NCBI GenBank assembly: GCA_028671895.1
Contig: CM053806.1
Location: forward strand, 16,999,001-17,063,000
Length of the DNA: 64,000 nt
Origin: Oenanthe sinensis
Lineage: Eukaryota > Streptophyta > Magnoliopsida > Apiales > Apiaceae
Direction: 5' to 3'
In this document: positions 11,461 through 23,055 of the stretch, piece after piece
Layout of the letters: the number at the start of each line of letters is the position of its first letter
Numbering within the stretch: position 1 is the stretch's first letter
Position numbers and translations under genes: made by a program
Notes under the pieces: model-generated
The model's database searches: none
Told to the model about the DNA's origin: nothing
The model's input: the letters and a program-made list of their open reading frames with translations, nothing else

Positions 11461-12880
11461 GTGGTGTAAAGTAACCTTCCTAGTCAATATCTTCAAGTAT
11501 TTATTTGAAACGATTTTCTTTTTTTTTTCTTCCTTTGGCTTGAGAGACAATAAGCTTAAAGACTGACTCATTCATATGTACACTAATTGCATGATCCATT
11601 TTGGTAGCAATATCAATTCCATAAACACTCATATTATCATAAATTGGTATTTTTTATTCATCACGTGGACGACGTTAACGTTCCTTAGATGTAATACTAC
11701 TTTGACAAAAACTCATCGTGAATATCATTATGTTGTTAAATCTCTCGGTTGAAGTCATCTCATGTGATTCTTCAATATTCACATCATAAGGCAATACGTC
11801 GTCTACTCTATTAGCATTCATAGTCTAATGTCGAATAATGAATGATTCGAGAATTTCGTCAATATAATTTTATTTAGAACGACCAATATGTGTCGACAAG
11901 GAATACCAAAAACGTTGGAGCATTCTACACATGCACATCTCTCTTTAATGCTACTTTATTAAATGAAGCGTGATAATATGTCCTCATATCAGGATCCAAT
12001 AATGGTTTATAAAGTGGCCGTTTGGGGTTCCTTAAACTTAAAATAAGTTACTTATTTTATTTTTATTTTTTACATATTTTCATATTTTTTTAAAGATAAA
12101 TATTTATTTTAGAATTTTAAAACCAAATATTATTTTCAAAATAAAAAATAAGTTACTTATTTTCAGAAAAAGTACATACATCCATACTTTTTTTTCTCCC
12201 CAGAAATAAGGACTTATTTCCGGAAAAAAACTGTTTCCAAACAGCCCCAAAATGTATAATAGGTATCCAAGTCTTCATCCAACTCCCTTTCTTCACAAGA
12301 TTGTTTGTTTTTCATAAAAAAAGACTTTGAAGCCTCAACCAATTATTGTTAAAATCTTTTAAACATCTCATTGGTGTAAATTTTAGAAGCATGATACTAT
12401 AATGTACACGGTATGCATTCTCATAGAACACTTTTTATGTAGCATTTCATAATCTTATTATTTCTCCTGTATAAATTATATTGTCAGCGCTTTTTGAGCA
12501 TTTTCAATAAATTCTTTCATCCCAGTAGAAAAACTCACATAACTATCAAAGATAGAGTTCCACTTTTAGAAGTAGTGTTCTGACCCGTTGAAAATTTGTT
12601 AAACGTATATGCAATGACTCATTTCTCCTTCAACTCATATAAGCTTTAACCATGCATGATCTTCCCAATTTTACTTCTCCACCAAAGATATCCACATTGC
12701 CTCAAAAATATCTTTAGTTAAACAATTATAAATACAATCGTTAAAGTCCACTTTCAAGTCTAGAAAGGTAGAATAATAATGGAAATTTTTTCTGGTAATT
12801 TGTTATTAATGTGCCATGAACACAAGAAGTGAGTGGAATGCAAATGCAATATTCCTGACCATGGCTTGATCTGAAGGGTT
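11461..12880 (-). pseudogene. FAR1/FHY3-related (FRS) gene, C-terminal half, degenerate
   Basis: Reading down from about 12880, the minus strand shows WHINNKLPEKI, DFNDCIYNCLTKDIFEAMW and further pieces typical of the MULE-transposase-derived core of FAR1-related proteins. After a small inserted element comes ERCACVECSNVFGIPCRHIL at about 11885-11960. This is the SWIM zinc finger (C-x-C ... C-x-H) that ends the core. Frameshifts and stops are frequent. FRS proteins are light-signalling transcription factors domesticated from Mutator-like transposases. The matching N-terminal half is at 59342-60555 on the same strand, beyond the 45-kb retrotransposon. Both halves include a (T/S)(N/D)Q motif, so a small overlap leaves open two partial copies instead of one split gene. 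Confidence 0.7.
12016..12248. mobile_element. Small TIR element (MITE) inside the FRS pseudogene
   Basis: The left end GGCCGTTTGGGG and the reversed right end GGGGCTGTTTGG are inverted repeats. Subterminal AAATAAGTTACTTATTTT occurs on the left, with variants repeated on the right (AAATAAGTTACTTATTTTC, AAATAAGGACTTATTTCC). It interrupts the FRS reading between an acidic LDEDLDTYY-like segment and the SWIM region. Length and GGC.GTTTGG ends suit a hAT- or PIF-type MITE. I could not find a clean target duplication. Confidence 0.55.
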
Positions 12881-14292
12881 TCAGACACAAATGCAGGGAA
12901 ATAAACGTGAAAAATAAATTAAAATAGCGAAATCATCCACATGATTAATGTGAAAATACAATATTTAATTAGGAGATCATGATGTATTATCATTTGAAGT
13001 TTTAACAAATTAAAGATAGAGATTATGGAGGTCCAAATCTCGTATGATCACCACGTATCCCTCAACACACGATCTATGCTCTAAGGGTATTCACACGAAC
13101 ACTTGATCTTCGAAGGAGGAAGGATGTACTAGCGTCCAAGCTGTTTATCTCAACCTCTCTCTCTCTCTCTCTATGCGGTTAGGATTTGCCAAAAATGAAT
13201 TAGGTTAACTCCTAAAGAAAGAGATGTATATATAGATGAAATAAACACGACTTTTAGCCCATAATCTGATTGGGCCTAATATTTAATTAATTTATTTAAA
13301 ATTCAAATTTTTAATTTAAATAACTAATTAAGTCATAATTAATATTAAAATATAATTCAAATTATAAATAAATTCAAATTTATAATTTTATTAATTAAGT
13401 CCAACTTAATTAATATCAAAAATAAATTTGAATTTCTATTAATACTCCTTCAAGTATTCTTTGTATGTGATCCTATAGGTTGCATTGACAATAATTTTAT
13501 TATCCAATAATAAAATTATAAACAATGAGCGACATCTAGGATTACATCATTGCTACCCAAATAATAATAATTAAAACGGTGATTTGATTAAGCCTTTCGT
13601 GAATAATGTACAATGTAATATAATCCCTTTAATCTTGATATTATAGATTAAACTCGAGGCATGTCTCGTGTCACCCTCTTCATAATTTAATCTTTATTTT
13701 CTTGATCGATGAGTAGACTATTAAATCAAATCAATATTTGAGCACGACCGTGAATTTCATAGTCTCACTCAAAGAAGATGCTGATAATATCACTCCAAAA
13801 ATTAGAAGGATTAAATCCCTTCTGATATAGTATTCATATTTCTCATATGATTCATAATATACTCAATGCACATCTTGATCATCATCCGGTCAAAGACAAC
13901 TTTTAATGTAATCAAAGTATATTAATTTTCATATAGAAATATAATGGTTTCAGGTCTAAGGATCATTATATCATTATCACTGTGAGAATTACTTATGACA
14001 CTTATTTAACATGTAGAATCTCACGACGGGTCATTCCAATGTCATGAATTGAGACATGCACTTATATTCTTGACTTTAGTATTGACATACCTATGACCAA
14101 TGAGATGTGTCCATCAGTCAACAAACAGACTAGTCTTTGTGCATTATTATCGTCCTTAAATAATAATACTCGACTACGGAATTTTAGGAATAAAAATATA
14201 TTATTCATATAATCTCATTTTTAAGTCACATACTTAAAGATATATAATCCGTATCAATTCCAAGGATGTTTATTATGTTATCATTTATAACA
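12881..14292 (-). mobile_element. Solo-LTR-like block
   Basis: Read on the minus strand, the block starts TGTTATAAATGATAAC at 14292 and has a TATA-like CTATATATAC near 13225, about 350 bp before its far end. That is the layout of U3, R and U5 in an LTR. A CT microsatellite lies at about 13157-13174. No coding sequence and no second copy exist in the window. The left boundary (near 12881) and the target duplication are not resolved. It lies between the FRS remnant and the 45-kb copia element. Confidence 0.4.
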
Positions 14293-14349
14293 CAGTAAAT
14301 AAAGACATAATAAATATTAACTCAATAATCAATAAAAAATAATCCATAA

Positions 14350-14875
14350 TGTTAGAAAATAAACATTAATGCTGTCAGAGAATATCAGAACAGATTTTAT
14401 GATTGTTGATTTCATCAGAGAATAAAGAAGCTGTCGGTCAGAGTTTACTCTATCAGAGTTTACTCAATCAGAGTTTCCTCTAATAGAGAATGCTCTATCA
14501 GAGAATAAAAAAACGACAGAGTTTACTATCAGAGTTTGTAAAGGAAACAGACAAATCAGAATATGATTTGGATAGTGAAGAAGGAATTCAAGTACAAGTC
14601 AAATTACCTTATTGATGCTATTCTTTTCATTATCTGTTTTGTAGTTGGATTTGTAACTGTGTCTATATAAACACAGAAATAGGTTAACATAAAAAAAAAT
14701 TCAAGTCATATAATTCTCTCAACTGAGCAGGTCTTAAAAACATTGATTTTCTTAAGAGAGTTTTGTACACAGATTATTATTAATAAAAAGATATTCATCT
14801 TTTATACTTGTGGCGATTATTTAGTATCTATTATATTCAACCCCCTTCTATAATAGATTATCATCTGGGTAAATA
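14350..14875 (+). repeat. 5' LTR of the 45-kb copia element
   Basis: It matches 58811-59336 along its length. It begins TGTTAG and ends GGTAAATA, where the 3' LTR has GGTAAACA (terminal C changed to T). U3 carries a cluster of (AT)CAGAGTTT words at about 14452-14540, the same word that recurs throughout the element. Confidence 0.95.
14663..14671 (+). promoter_or_regulatory. TATA box of the 5' LTR promoter
   Basis: CTATATAAA lies in the middle of the LTR and is conserved in the 3' LTR at 59124-59132. This fits the U3/R boundary of a plant LTR promoter. Confidence 0.6.
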
Positions 14876-14877
14876 AT

Positions 14878-14889
14878 TGGTATCAGGGC
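14878..14889 (+). other. Primer-binding site, initiator tRNA-Met type
   Basis: TGGTATCAGGGC starts two bases after the LTR and matches the canonical TGGTATCAGAGC with one change. First-strand cDNA would be primed here. Confidence 0.85.
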
Positions 14890-14923
14890 ATACAGTTAAA
14901 TTCAACTAAAAAATCATAAAAAC

Positions 14924-17231
14924 ATGTCTGGTAACAAGTATGAAAGCATAAGAATTCCAATTTTGAAGCAAGCTGAGTACCCTACATGGAGGGTAAAGAT
15001 GTTGATGTTCTTGGAAGCCACATATCCTGATTATTTAGACAGAATTAATGAAGGCCAGTATGTTCCAATCAAACTAGTGTCATCAACAATTGTGGAAGGC
15101 AGACAAGTTCCTGAATATTATACTCTGAAGGATAAAAAGGAGTGGACCAATGAGGAAAAACTAGAAGTTCTCAAAAATGAAAAGTTAAGGAACATACTGC
15201 ATAACAGTCTTGACTCTGTGATGTCTAACATGGTAATTGCATGCAAAACTGCCAAAGAAATCTAGGATGCACTAGAGGTTCAATGCCAAGGAACTAAGGA
15301 AATTAAGAAGAATAGAAGATCTGTTTTAATTCAAGAGTATGAATATTTTGAAGCTAAACAGAATGAGTCCCTCACATATATCTATGACAGATTTCTAACT
15401 ATATTAAATAACTTGGCTTTGGTGGATAAGGTATATGACAATGAGGATTCTAACACCAAGTTTCTAAGGGCTCTTCTTGAAGAATGGGATTTGTAAACAT
15501 CCTTAATAAGAGACATGACTGATTTGGATGAGATGTCTCTAGTTGAAGTATATGGAAGGTTGAAGACACATGATTTGGAGTTACAACAAAGAAAAAATAG
15601 AAAGAGCAGCAAGGCAAAATCTATCGCTTTGAATATTGAGGTCAAGATTAAAGAACCAAAGGAAAAAGTCTCTAAAGCCTCAATAAGAAAACAAAAGGCT
15701 GTAATTGTCAATGAAAACAGTGAATCAGAGTTTGAGACAAACTCTGATGCAAACTCTGATGACTCCACAGACTCTGACATGATGGAGATGGTTACTATGA
15801 TTATCAAAGGCTTCAAGATAATGAAATATAGGAAGTACAGAAAGCAAGGGAACTTCGAGAAGAAGCATGGAGAATCAGAGAAGAAAGACAGATTCAAGAA
15901 AAGAGAAGATAGAGATGGAAAATAAAAAATAATTGATAAATCAAAAGTCAAGTGTTATAAGTGTAACAAGATAGAGCACTTTGCTACTGAATGCAGAAGT
16001 AAGGAATCTGAAAAAGCACTAATCACATCAAAGAAAGATTAGATGGATTCCTCAGACTCTAAAGAAGAAACCAATTATGCTCTCATGGCAAATAGTGATG
16101 CTCCCATCTTAAACTATGATAAGGTACCAAACTCTGTCTTCAATTTTAATACTGAAGATATCCATGAATTAAAATCTTTTCTTAGAACCTTGCATGCTAG
16201 CTTTAAGTCACAGTCACTTGAGAATGAAAGATTAAAATCTGAAATACAAACTCTGAAAATTCCATACATATGAAAATGAAAATTCACACATATGAATTTT
16301 CTTGAATATGAAAATTCACACATACTTAGCACTAAGAAAGACTATGAAAATGCCATACATATGCAAACTCAATTAGAAATTCAAGTTGAATATTTGAAAT
16401 CTAAGATAGCTAAAGAGAAGGAAACCTTCAGAGTTTGGACAAATTTTAGCAAAAGAGTCCAAGAAATGCTTTCTAACAAGAATTGGACTTCTGCCTTAGG
16501 TTATGAATTTGACAAGGAAAAACACACTAAAACACACACAAAAGGAACATTGAGTGAACCTGTGAAATTTGTTAGAGCTAGTAATGACAAGAAAAATATC
16601 TCTGGTGAAAGCTCTAATAATAACAAAGGTAAAAAGAATAGTGTGTCAGAAAATAAAAAGGTGAATATAAGATTACTCTCACAGAAGTAACTTAAAAAAA
16701 AAGTTAAAGGCAGTTACTAATAAAAACAAACCTAAAAAGGTAAAAAGAAATATAAATGGCAAAATATGAATTACTAAGGAGAATAACTATAAGTATATCC
16801 CTGATGCTCCTAGAAAAACCTGTTTTACTTGTGGTAATTTAAATCACCTTGCCATTGACTATAAACAATATAAAAAGAAGGAACTTGAGAGACCTACTTC
16901 AGAGGCTAGAAAACAAACTAGATATAAACCACAAAATCCCTATTTTCATTGTGGTAGTTTATGGCATTTAATTTATACATGCAAAGAATATCATAGTTTA
17001 TATTACAATTATTATGAACCATTGCCTCAACTAAATAAATCTCCAAAACATGCTCTCAAACCAATATATGTGATAAAATCTGATAAAAGAAAAGTAAACT
17101 CTAACAGTATAAACTCTGATAATGTAAATTATGTTAACATAAACTCTGATAAAAATACTTCTGCTACAAAAGTTAACAAGTTTCAAATGAAAGGACCCAA
17201 ACTTGTTTGGGTCCACAAATCTACTAATTAA
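14924..17231 (+). pseudogene. gag: gag of the 45-kb copia element (broken)
   Basis: The capsid/nucleocapsid region begins MSGNKYESIRIPILKQAEYP, a typical copia Gag opening with a W in PTWRVKM. Stops interrupt it early (near 15263 and 15494) and reading continues in pieces. Three zinc-knuckle-like motifs follow. CYKCNKIEHFATEC (15953-15994) keeps the CX2CX4HX4C spacing. CFTCGNLNHLAIDY (from 16821) has lost the last Cys, and a third at about 16939-16983 has lost the first. Acidic, Asn-Ser-Asp-rich stretches are encoded by repeats of AAACTCTGAT. Gag ends WVHKSTN then TAA at 17229-17231, at the same place relative to protease as in the minus-strand copia element. Confidence 0.85.
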
Positions 17232-17257
17232 TTTGCATTAATTGATTGTAGGGAAAC

Positions 17258-20200
17258 ATGAAAAATATCCTAGTAATTGATAGTGGATGTTCTGCACATA
17301 TGACTAGAAATAAATCCCTGCTTTAAGAGTTTGAGGAGAAGGCTGACCCAGCAGTATCTTATGTAGATGGCAACATAGGAAGAACACTGGGTTATGACAA
17401 TATTGTTATTAGAAATGTCATCATTGAGAATGTAGCTCTGGTTGAAGGACTCAAGCATAATCTGTTAAGTGTAAGTCAAATGACAGACATAGGTTATTCT
17501 ATGGAATTTTATGGAACTCATTGTGAAGTGAAAAGAAAAAAGGATGGCAAAGTGGTTCTTATTGGTCATAGACATAATAACTTATTTGAAGCTAGCTTGG
17601 ATGTAAACTCTAATGGTCCTTTAACTTGTTTACTTGGAAAGGCATCATCTTTGGAAAGCTGGAATTAGCACAAATAGTTGTGTCATTTAAACTTTGGAAA
17701 TATTAATGAATTAGTGAAAAAGGATCTAGTTAGAGGTCTTCCAAAAGTTCAATTTCATCCTGATGGACTCTGTGATTCATGTCAAAAGGCCAAACAAAAG
17801 AAGACATCTTTCTAGAGCAAAACTGAAAATTCTATTGATCAACCTTTTCATCTATTGCATCTTGATTTATTTGGTCATGTCAACATTATGTCTATTGTAA
17901 AGAAGAAATATACTCTAGTAATAGTTTATGATTACACTAGATTTACATGGGTGTACTTTTTGCATAAAAAGGATGAAACTGCAGAGATAATTTTTGCACA
18001 TATTGCAATGATTGAAAATGGATCACTACACAAGGTAAAGAATTTAAGAAGTGACAATGGAGCAAAGTTTAAGAACAACAAAAGGAATTATTCAACAATT
18101 CTCAGCATATGACACACCTCAACAAAATGGTATAGTTGAAAGAAAGAATATAACTCTAATTGAAGTTGCCAGAACAATGCTATAAGGAGCAAAGCTACCT
18201 ACTTGTTTTTGGGCAGAAGCTGTGAATACTGCATGCATTACGTAGAATTGCACTTTAATAAATAAGCATGTAATGACTCTATATGAAACTTTGAAGGGAA
18301 GAAATTCAAATGTTAAATACTTTCACATCTTTGGAAGCAAATGTTTTATTCTCAAAACACATAATGAACAATTGAAGAAGTATGAACTCAAAGCAGATGA
18401 AGGAATTTTTGTTGGTTATGCAACAACTTCTAAAACCTCTTCAAGGGCATTCAAAGTGTTTAATCTAAGAACCAGGGCAGTCATGAAATCTATTAATGTC
18501 TCTTTTGATGAATGAAAAATAGTTGGGTTACATGATGAAAATGCTCAGGAAACTCTGAGGTTTGAAAATGAATTGCAGAATACAAACTCTGTTGAACTAG
18601 ACTCTTATGAGATAAACTCTGTTGAACCAAACTTTTGTGAGTTAAACTCTGATTCCTTAAACTCTGATTCAGAAATGATTGAAATAGAAATTGAAGATTC
18701 CGCACATGTTGAGGGGTGCAACATCAATCAGTTACTGATATTGGAGAACAAACCTCAATTATTGAAATATCAGAGTCTGACCAAACTCTGGCTAACAATA
18801 ACTTTGAAACTCTAAACTCTGACCAATCAAACTCTGAAACCACAAACATTGATCACTCAAACTCTGATTATTCAAACTCTGAGTCATCAAACACTGATGG
18901 AAGCACAACTTCAGGGGGGATCAACATTTACATAAGAATCATTCTATGAAGGCACAAATCATGGAGGAGCATCTAGTTCAAGAAATTTTCCACATCCAAG
19001 AAAATGGACCAAAGATCACACACCTGACTTGATTATTGGTGATCTAGAAAGTGGAGTACAAACAAGGAAAACTACTCAGAATGGATGTCTTTTTCATAGT
19101 TTTCTTTCTCAAACAGAACCAAAGAAGGTTGAAGATACTTTGAAGGATGCAGATTGGGGGTTACTGCAATGCAGGAAGAATCAAATGAGTTTGAGAGAAA
19201 TGAAGTTTGGACCCTAGTTCCAAGGCCAAAGAATAGATCAATTGTTGGCACAAAGTGAGTTTTTAGAAACAAGACAGACTATGATGGAATCATTACAAGG
19301 AATAAAGCAAGACTGGTTGCCAAAAAGTTACTCTCAACATGAAGGCATTGTTTATGATGAAACCTTTGCACCTGTAGCTAGACTTGAAAGTAATCGGAAT
19401 CTTTCTTGTTTATGCTGCACACAAGAAATTCAAGGTCTACCAGATGGATGTTAAAAGTGTATTTTTAAATGGAGAACTTGAAAAAGAGGTTTATGTTGAA
19501 CAACCACCTGGCTTTGTAAATCCAAAATATCCAAATCATGTCTACAGACTGGATAAAGCCTTATATGGACTCAAGCAAGCACCAAGAGCCTGGTATGAAA
19601 CTCTGGCTCAATTTTTACTTGAAAGTTGTTTTACAAGAGGTACAATTGATAAAACCTTGTTTTATAGAACTCAAGGTAAGGATTTATTATTGGTTCAAAT
19701 ATATGTTGATAATATTATATTTGGTTCCACTAATGAGAAACCATGTAAAAGATTTTCAAAGCTAATGCAGTCCAGGTATCAAATGAGCATGATGTGAGAA
19801 ATGAGTTACTTTCTAGGGTTGCAAGTAAAACAGACTGATGAAGGTATTTTCATTAATCAGTCCAAATACACAAAGAATTTACTCACAAATTTTCAAATGC
19901 AAGACTGTGCATCTGCTACAACTCCAATGGTTACTGCAACCAAACTTGATCAAGACACTGGAGAACCTGTAGATATTATAGCATACAGAAGAATGATTGG
20001 ATCACTTCTCTATTTGATAGCAAGTAGACCAGATATCATGTTTGCTTCAAGTCTATGTGGTAGATTTTAGGCAAACCCAAGGGAACCTCATTTGATTGTT
20101 GTTAAGAGAATTTTCAGATATCTCAAGGGCACCATCAATCTTGGCTTATGGTATCCTAGAGAGTCTGACCTTAAATTAATAGGCTATTCAGATGCTGACT

Positions 20201-20661
20201 TTGCAGGATGTAAGATTGATAGGAAAAGCACAAGTGGCAGTTTTCAATTTTTAGGTGGAAGAATTGTCTCATGGTTCAATAAGAAACATAAATCTATCTC
20301 AACATCAACAACAGAGGCTTAATATATAGGTGCAGGAAATTGTTGTGCAAAAATCTTATGGATGAGAAATCAACTGTTAGATTATGGTTTGAAATTTTCA
20401 AAAATTCCTATTTATTGTGATAATCAAAGTGCTATTGCAATGACAGGAAATCCAGTTCAACATTATCTGACAAAGCACATCAGTATCAGATATCACTTCA
20501 TAAGGGAACATGCCATGGATGGAACAATTGAAATGCATTTTGTTCCCTCAGATCAATAATTAGCAGACATATTCACGAAGCCCCTGTGTGAAACAACATT
20601 TACAAGATTGGTTTCTGAATTAGGAATGGTGACAAGTGGCTCTACTCTAGAAAGCAAGTAG
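17258..20661 (+). pseudogene. pol: pol of the 45-kb copia element (protease, integrase, RT, RNase H; broken)
   Basis: Domain order is that of Ty1/copia. The aspartic protease core is VIDSGCSAHMT (DSG at 17279-17287). GAG-pre-integrase shows LCHLNFG and LCDSCQKAK. The integrase core shows LLHLDLFG, LRSDNGAKF and NGIVERKN around 17850-18140, with a frameshift near 18080. RT shows [26 protein letters not shown] and YVDNIIFGS. RNase H shows GYSDADFAGC and YCDNQSAIA. The last segment is ADIFTKPL, ending TAG at 20659-20661. The RT motif YVDD is YVDN, which removes a catalytic Asp. Many stops look like CAG/CAA/GAA or TGG codons changed at one base. It cannot make a working polyprotein. Confidence 0.9.
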
Positions 20662-21176
20662 CAGACAATCAGAGTTTATGATAAACTCTGTCGGAATATG
20701 TGATAAACTCTGATAGAACATACAGTAAACTCTTATCAATGGAACATCTAATCTCTGATCACAAGCTATCAATGTTTATGGTAAACTCTGTCAGAGTATG
20801 TTGTAAACTCTGACAGTAAATATTAAACTCTGACTTATATAAACTCTGATTACATGCTAAACACTGAGATTTTATTTATGACATCATATTTCATTTTGTG
20901 ACATCATAATTATTATTCTCTGATTGGACTAATCATAAGGTGCGTGTATGTCACAAAAATCGATTCATATCTATACACAGATACACACACACTTGTTGTA
21001 TTTGAGAAATACACTACTCATTACTCTTCCAATAATTTCAAGCCATGTGTCCCAATATACACTATATGCAATTGAGAGGGAATAGTTTATTTCATATTTT
21101 CACTATCTACATCTTGTCTTCTCTCTCATTTTCTCTAAAACCCTAATTTTTCTTAACCTGTTATCTCTGTATTACA
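20662..21176 (+). other. pol-aORF spacer with AAACTCTGAT repeats
   Basis: There is no open frame. Between 20690 and 20850 the word (A)AACTCTG(A/T) recurs about every 20-40 bp, along with its inverse in CAGAGTTTATG. The same word fills the LTR and parts of gag and the aORF. The last 100 bases before 21177 resemble an ordinary untranslated leader (CT-rich, CTAAAACCCTAATTTTTC). Confidence 0.7.
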
Positions 21177-23055
21177 ATGACATCCAAAGGTCTATCTTTC
21201 CAAAACTATACATTTGTTGCTACTAATTACATATCTCTTTTGAATAAGACTGAAACACCTCAAGATTTTCATGTAATCCAAGACTTTCTTCAGAATAGCT
21301 ACATTGGATATGCTCTTCAGGAACCCACGAATTTCTCTGCCCAATCACTGCTCAAAATCTGTTCTACTGCTAAATTCAACAATGCTAGTGATGATGAAGA
21401 ACCAGTAATCACGTTTCAATGCAATGGCAAATATTCAATTACTCATGCAGTGGTGAGACAATCCCTTCATCTTCCCGAAGTGGCTGGGTATGATGATATA
21501 ATTGGAGATGAGCAAATCAAGGAGTTTTTCAAAACAATAGGCTATAGTGGAAGCCTATCAAAGCTGGGGAGTCTCACAAGGCCAAATCTAAGAAGAGAAT
21601 GGAGCTTCTTCTTTGATTGCATCATAAGGGCCTTCACAGCACCAACTTTGATGCGATTCCTCAATTATCACAACAAATTGGGTATTCTCTGACCCATAAC
21701 TTAAACTTTAATTTTTCATGTTTGATTATTAGGCAATTAGCTAGTAAAATATATGATGATGCACATACTATATATTTTGCTAGATTTTTACAATTGATTT
21801 TTAGCCATTTATTGCCTGAGGTTAGTTTTGATAATGATCAGAGTTTAGCTAGTTTTTGCATGAACAAGAGAATTTTTGCTGATTTAGCTAGGAAAGATGC
21901 AAAGAAAGGTGAAGGTAAACTATCTCAACTCTTTTATCCCACATGGGTCAGGCTTCTCTTACATAAGAGAATGTCTATCATGTATGGGAGGGATTTTCTT
22001 TCTGTGGCTATGGATCAGAGTTTAGCACACTCTGATTCTAACCCAAGCCACCCACCAAACACTGACCAACAAACACTGATTTCAACCCCTACAGTCTCCC
22101 AAAAGACTGTAGTTGTAACAAAAACCTCTCAACAAGGGCCGAGCAGCAAAAGAAAAGGAAAATCAGTGAAGGAATCTTCTCCAAAGAAGAGGAAATTGAA
22201 AGATGAAAATACTGATTCTGATGATAGTAATGAAGGAGTGGTTTTTCCTGTAAAGAAGGTTGTTAAGAAGGCTTCTGAGATTCCTCTTGCACCATTCATG
22301 AAGTCATTCATAGTTAATCCAATGCTTGAAATGAAAAAGAAGAGAAAAAGATTGATCAAGGCTGCAATCTCTGAAGGTCTAAACTCTGAAGGGGTAAACT
22401 CTGATGCATCAATAAACTCTGACAATTTGTTAAACTCTAAAGCTCTAATCTCTGATCAGCCAAACTCTGCTCAAACTCTGCTCAAACTCAAGTACTAAAC
22501 TATGATGCTGTTATAAAGTTTAGTGAATCTGCATTGCCTGACCATATAAATAGTAAAATTGGTGGAATTGAGGTAGATGGTGATGATGAAAATGCTAATA
22601 GAGAAGAAAATGATGAATTGGCTAAAATGGATGGTAATTCTCTTCATGTTAATCCTTTTTCCAGTCCTGTAATCACCTTGGAAAATATTGATGCTGAAGT
22701 TAAGTTGTTCCAGTGACAATCTCTGATTCTTCTATTCATTCCCCTAAGCAAATTATCAAGGAGATATCATATGAAAGGGCAAGGGAGCTGACAGAAGAAG
22801 TAAGAAAGGAGATGGAAGAAAAGAAATCAAAATTAACTCCAGTTTCTCCTTGCTCAAAGCAATTTTCAAAAAAGAAGGAGAAGCGAGTTTCTTTTGGCCA
22901 GGACACACAAGAACCTGCCTCTCAAAGTGAGGTACCAGTCATTTTTGGGACAGCACACAAGAACCTTCAAATCAAAGGGTTGAAGAAGCCATAGTTGAAG
23001 CAGATGAAGCCAGCAGATATCAGAGGTACAACTCACAAGAACCTTCAGCTCAAAG
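21177..23055 (+). pseudogene. aORF (third ORF) of the 45-kb copia element, N-terminal part
   Basis: It starts at an ATG at 21177 after a 515-bp spacer, so it is not a simple readthrough of pol. A frameshift near 21640 links the first frame (to 21692) with the next (21617-22498). It aligns by eye with the aORF of the minus-strand element: FFFDCIIRAF against FIFDTLAKVF, IKEFFKTIGYSG against LIEFFQTIQYQG, and YFARFLQLIF against YYPRFLTLFL. Sirevirus-type copia elements carry such an extra, envelope-like ORF, but I see no signal peptide or transmembrane segment here. A Lys/Ser/Pro-rich basic tail follows (about 22130-22370). The frame is broken at 23055 by the gypsy insertion. Confidence 0.7.

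Noticed and set aside
15382..15951. 189-codon minus-strand open frame opposite gag
   Set aside because: It is a Ser/Phe/Leu-rich antisense shadow of the Lys/Glu-rich gag frame in the outer copia element.
20690..20850. Regularly repeated short word resembling a CRISPR or satellite array
   Set aside because: Spacing is irregular, copies are imperfect and occur in both coding and LTR sequence of a plant retrotransposon. There are no unique spacers of constant length.
21177..23055. Host protein-coding gene at 21177
   Set aside because: It is within an LTR-bounded copia element, downstream of pol, and has a counterpart at the same place in a second copia element. It is therefore an element-encoded aORF.
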